30,598 bases of DNA, from positions 1 to 30,598 of the forward strand of contig NZ_JAJCLZ010000025.1 in NCBI RefSeq assembly GCF_020559915.1, written 5' to 3'. Position numbers and translations under genes: made by a program. Each line of letters opens with the position of its first letter. Position 1 is the first letter of the stretch. The notes beneath the pieces are model-generated. The model had not been told where the DNA came from and searched no databases. It saw only the letters and a list, made by a program, of their open reading frames with translations. Source of the DNA: Ruminococcus sp. 210702-SL.1.03 (GTDB lineage: Bacteria; Bacillota; Clostridia; Oscillospirales; Ruminococcaceae). Of the stretch, positions 28,731 to 30,598 are shown piece after piece.

Positions 28731-29618
28731 ATGGGAAGAATCGTTAGAGTTATAAACGGCGACGCTTCGGTAGTTTGCAGCGCCATAGATGGAAAAGACA
28801 TCGTTGCGAGGATAGAGGAGATAAACAAAAGCTCGGCGGTATGCACGGCGGCGCTCGGCAGACTTGCCCTCGGCGCTTCGCTGATGGGCTTCGGGCTGAA
28901 AAACGAGGGCGATACCGTTACCGTGCGCACTGACGGCGGCGGGCCTGCGGGCACGCTCATCGCGGTGGCAGACAGCTACGGCAACGTAAAAGCGTACATT
29001 CAGAACCCCGTGGTAGAGCTTCCGCTGAACGCTAAGGGCAAGCTGGACGTTGGCGGCGCGGTAGGTACAGACGGCACGCTTACCGTTATAAAAGACCTCG
29101 GCATGAAGCAGCCCTACTCGGGACAAGTGCCGCTCGTTTCGGGCGAGATAGCGGAGGACATCACCCAGTACCTCGCAGTGAGCGAGCAGGTGCCCAGCGT
29201 TTGCGCGCTCGGCGTGCTTGTCAACCCTGACCTCAGCGTGCGCTGCGCGGGCGGTTTTCTGCTGCAGCTTCTGCCGTTCGCACCGGAGGATGCCGTTGAC
29301 GTGATAGAGGCGAATATCGCGAAAATGAAGCCTGTGACCGAGATGCTCGAGAACGGCATGACGGCGGAGGACATAGCTATGCTGGCGCTCGAGGGCTTAA
29401 AGCCTGAAAAGCTGGACGATTTCGAGGTGAATTACGTCTGCGACTGTTCACGCGAACGCACCGAGCGTATGCTGATCTCGCTCGGCAAAAAGGAGCTTGA
29501 AGAGCTTGCGCAGGACGAAAAGACCGAGGTCTGCTGCAACTTCTGCGACAAAAAGTACGTCTTTACCGCCGACGAGATAAAGGCGCTGGCTGAGCAGAAG
29601 CCCGAACCGCAGGAATAA
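28731..29618 (+). CDS. hslO: Redox-regulated chaperone Hsp33
   Basis: 295 aa, the usual length. The N-terminal substrate-binding domain starts at MGRIVRVINGDASV; the C-terminal zinc switch has CxC C237/C239 and CxxC C269/C272, with an extra neighbouring C268. Oxidation releases zinc and activates holdase activity. ATG 28731 follows GTGAGGAT; the in-frame stretch upstream overlaps the methyltransferase gene and is not part of the protein. Confidence 0.97.
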   Translation: MGRIVRVINGDASVVCSAIDGKDIVARIEEINKSSAVCTAALGRLALGASLMGFGLKNEGDTVTVRTDGGGPAGTLIAVADSYGNVKAYIQNPVVELPLNAKGKLDVGGAVGTDGTLTVIKDLGMKQPYSGQVPLVSGEIAEDITQYLAVSEQVPSVCALGVLVNPDLSVRCAGGFLLQLLPFAPEDAVDVIEANIAKMKPVTEMLENGMTAEDIAMLALEGLKPEKLDDFEVNYVCDCSRERTERMLISLGKKELEELAQDEKTEVCCNFCDKKYVFTADEIKALAEQKPEPQE

Positions 29619-29661
29619 TTTCGGCTCACACGGAATAGTATGATAAAGGAAATTCACATAA

Positions 29662-30405
29662 ATGGTAAAACTTATAGTAAAACATAAGCTGCCGATGGTC
29701 GTCGTGATAGGCGTGGGGCTGATCTGCGCGGTGCTGCTGGCGCTGGTGTACCTGCGGGTCATCAAGCTCAACACTCCCTCGCGCAAGGCTTACCCCGTGC
29801 GCGGCGCGGACGTTTCGTCATATCAGGGCGACATCGATTGGACGGTACTGTCCAAAAATTTGGACTTTGTATTTATCAAGGCGACCGAGGGCAGCAAGCA
29901 TCTTGACGGCAAATTCGCGTATAATTACGCCGAAGCGCGCGGTACAGACCTGCGCGTGGGGGCGTACCACTTTTTCAGCTTCGAGAGCGGGGGAGATACG
30001 CAGGCGGATAACTACATCGCAAACGTGGAAAAATTTGACGGTATGCTGCCGCCTGTGGTGGACGTCGAGCTTTACGGCGATTACCGCGCCGATCCGCTGC
30101 CCGCCGAGGACGTTGTTCCGCAGCTTAAAACGCTGCTTGAAAAGCTGGAGGAGCACTACGGCTTGAAGCCGATAATTTACGCGACGGGCACTGCCTATAA
30201 TATGTATGTAAAGGAAGATCTTGCAGACTACGATCTGTGGATACGCTCGGTGTATTTCAAGCCCGAAAGCAGCAAACAGTGGACTTTCTGGCAGTATTCC
30301 GACACCGCAACGCTAGACGGCTACGATGGCGAGGAGAAGCATATTGACCTAAACGTATTTAACGGTAGCGCTGAGGAGTTTGAAAAGTACGGTTGTGCAG
30401 AGTAA
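29662..30405 (+). CDS. Membrane-anchored GH25 muramidase (lysozyme)
   Basis: 247 aa. An N-terminal membrane segment (11-33) without a cleavage motif is followed by a GH25 TIM-barrel domain (44-247). The family residues are present: D50 in GADVSSYQG, the KATEG stretch, and the catalytic pair D134/E136 in PVVDVE; QYSD and IDLNVF end the barrel. It cleaves the MurNAc-GlcNAc bond of peptidoglycan from the membrane's outer face. There is no cell-wall-binding repeat. ATG 29662 follows AAAGGA. It lies 43 bp after hslO in the same direction, so it may be co-transcribed. Confidence 0.94.
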   Translation: MVKLIVKHKLPMVVVIGVGLICAVLLALVYLRVIKLNTPSRKAYPVRGADVSSYQGDIDWTVLSKNLDFVFIKATEGSKHLDGKFAYNYAEARGTDLRVGAYHFFSFESGGDTQADNYIANVEKFDGMLPPVVDVELYGDYRADPLPAEDVVPQLKTLLEKLEEHYGLKPIIYATGTAYNMYVKEDLADYDLWIRSVYFKPESSKQWTFWQYSDTATLDGYDGEEKHIDLNVFNGSAEEFEKYGCAE

Positions 30406-30464
30406 CTAAAATACAGATTAAAATTTGTGCAATTCTACAAAACAAAATTTTTTTCAAAAAACGC

Positions 30465-30493
30465 TTGACAAGAGCACGATGTTAGTGTATAAT
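30465..30493 (+). promoter_or_regulatory. Promoter of the plus-strand tRNA-Val
   Basis: Perfect TTGACA at 30465-30470, 17-bp spacer, TATAAT at 30488-30493. The region TTAGTGTATAATATA is identical to that of the other tRNA-Val promoter. The AT-rich stretch 30406-30460 ends in a run of T after weakly paired AAAATTTG/CAAAATTT sequences and may terminate the muramidase transcript. Confidence 0.88.
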
Positions 30494-30543
30494 ATAATAG
30501 TCGCTTGAAGAGATAACAAAAAAACTTCTGAAAGCGCTAAATC

Positions 30544-30598
30544 GGAAGCTTAGCTCAGCTGGGAGAGCATCTGCCTTACAAGCAGAGGGTCATAGGTT
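30544..30598 (+). tRNA. tRNA-Val (anticodon UAC), 5' part only, cut by window edge
   Basis: 5' acceptor strand, D-arm and anticodon arm (CTGCCTTACAAGCAG) of tRNA-Val, identical for all 55 visible bases to the copy at 1-55 in the opposite orientation. The 3' half lies beyond the window. Confidence 0.93.

Overview
The window looks like one complete assembly contig from a Gram-positive, anaerobic Clostridia-type bacterium, most like the Ruminococcus/Oscillospiraceae group. The evidence is the Firmicute gene orders rpmG-secE-nusG-rplK-rplA and ylxM-ffh-rpsP-khpA, a trimeric NAD/ferredoxin-type [FeFe] hydrogenase, a Spo0A-like DNA-binding protein, strong AGGAGG ribosome binding sites and near-consensus TTGACA-17-TATAAT promoters. 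Both ends stop inside a tRNA-Val(UAC) gene. The first 55 bases are the exact reverse complement of the last 55, so the contig appears to end at a repeat.

Layout. 1-2042: a half tRNA, a small membrane/zinc-ribbon protein with a Gln/Asn/Tyr-rich tract, a 192-bp MITE-like element lying between that gene and its terminator, an unknown small protein and a PAP2 phosphatase. 2138-5630: two overlapping genes for a heterodimeric ABC exporter with one degenerate ATPase site. 5766-7001: a membrane protein that resembles a SipW-type signal peptidase without its catalytic residues, carrying a long disordered tail. 7240-9571: a ribosomal/transcription operon (L33, SecE, NusG, L11, L1) whose promoter overlaps the preceding terminator and whose mRNA carries two probable L1-binding sites. 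9866-13922: the hydrogenase operon hydC-hydB-hydA. 13972-18743 (minus strand): an orphan ClpC-type unfoldase, an orphan TrpB2-type tryptophan synthase beta chain and a Spo0A-like regulator with a degenerate receiver. 19128-22313 (minus): the SRP operon followed by two half-size TauE/SafE permease genes placed just behind a terminator hairpin. 22546-24929: an aldo/keto reductase and, convergent to it, a VWA-domain lipoprotein. 25126-30405: PcrA helicase, then YerC, a methyltransferase, Hsp33 and a membrane-anchored GH25 muramidase, ending at the second half tRNA-Val.

Most of the window is conserved core genome: translation, protein targeting, repair, redox stress and hydrogen metabolism. No phage, CRISPR array, transposase or rRNA is visible. 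The less ordinary parts are the degenerate signal-peptidase-like protein, the Spo0A-like regulator next to an AT-rich palindromic region, the split TauE/SafE pair, the MITE-like element, and compact regulatory overlaps in which a promoter sits inside a terminator and a Shine-Dalgarno sequence sits inside a terminator hairpin. I did not find clear evidence for an entirely new multi-gene system.
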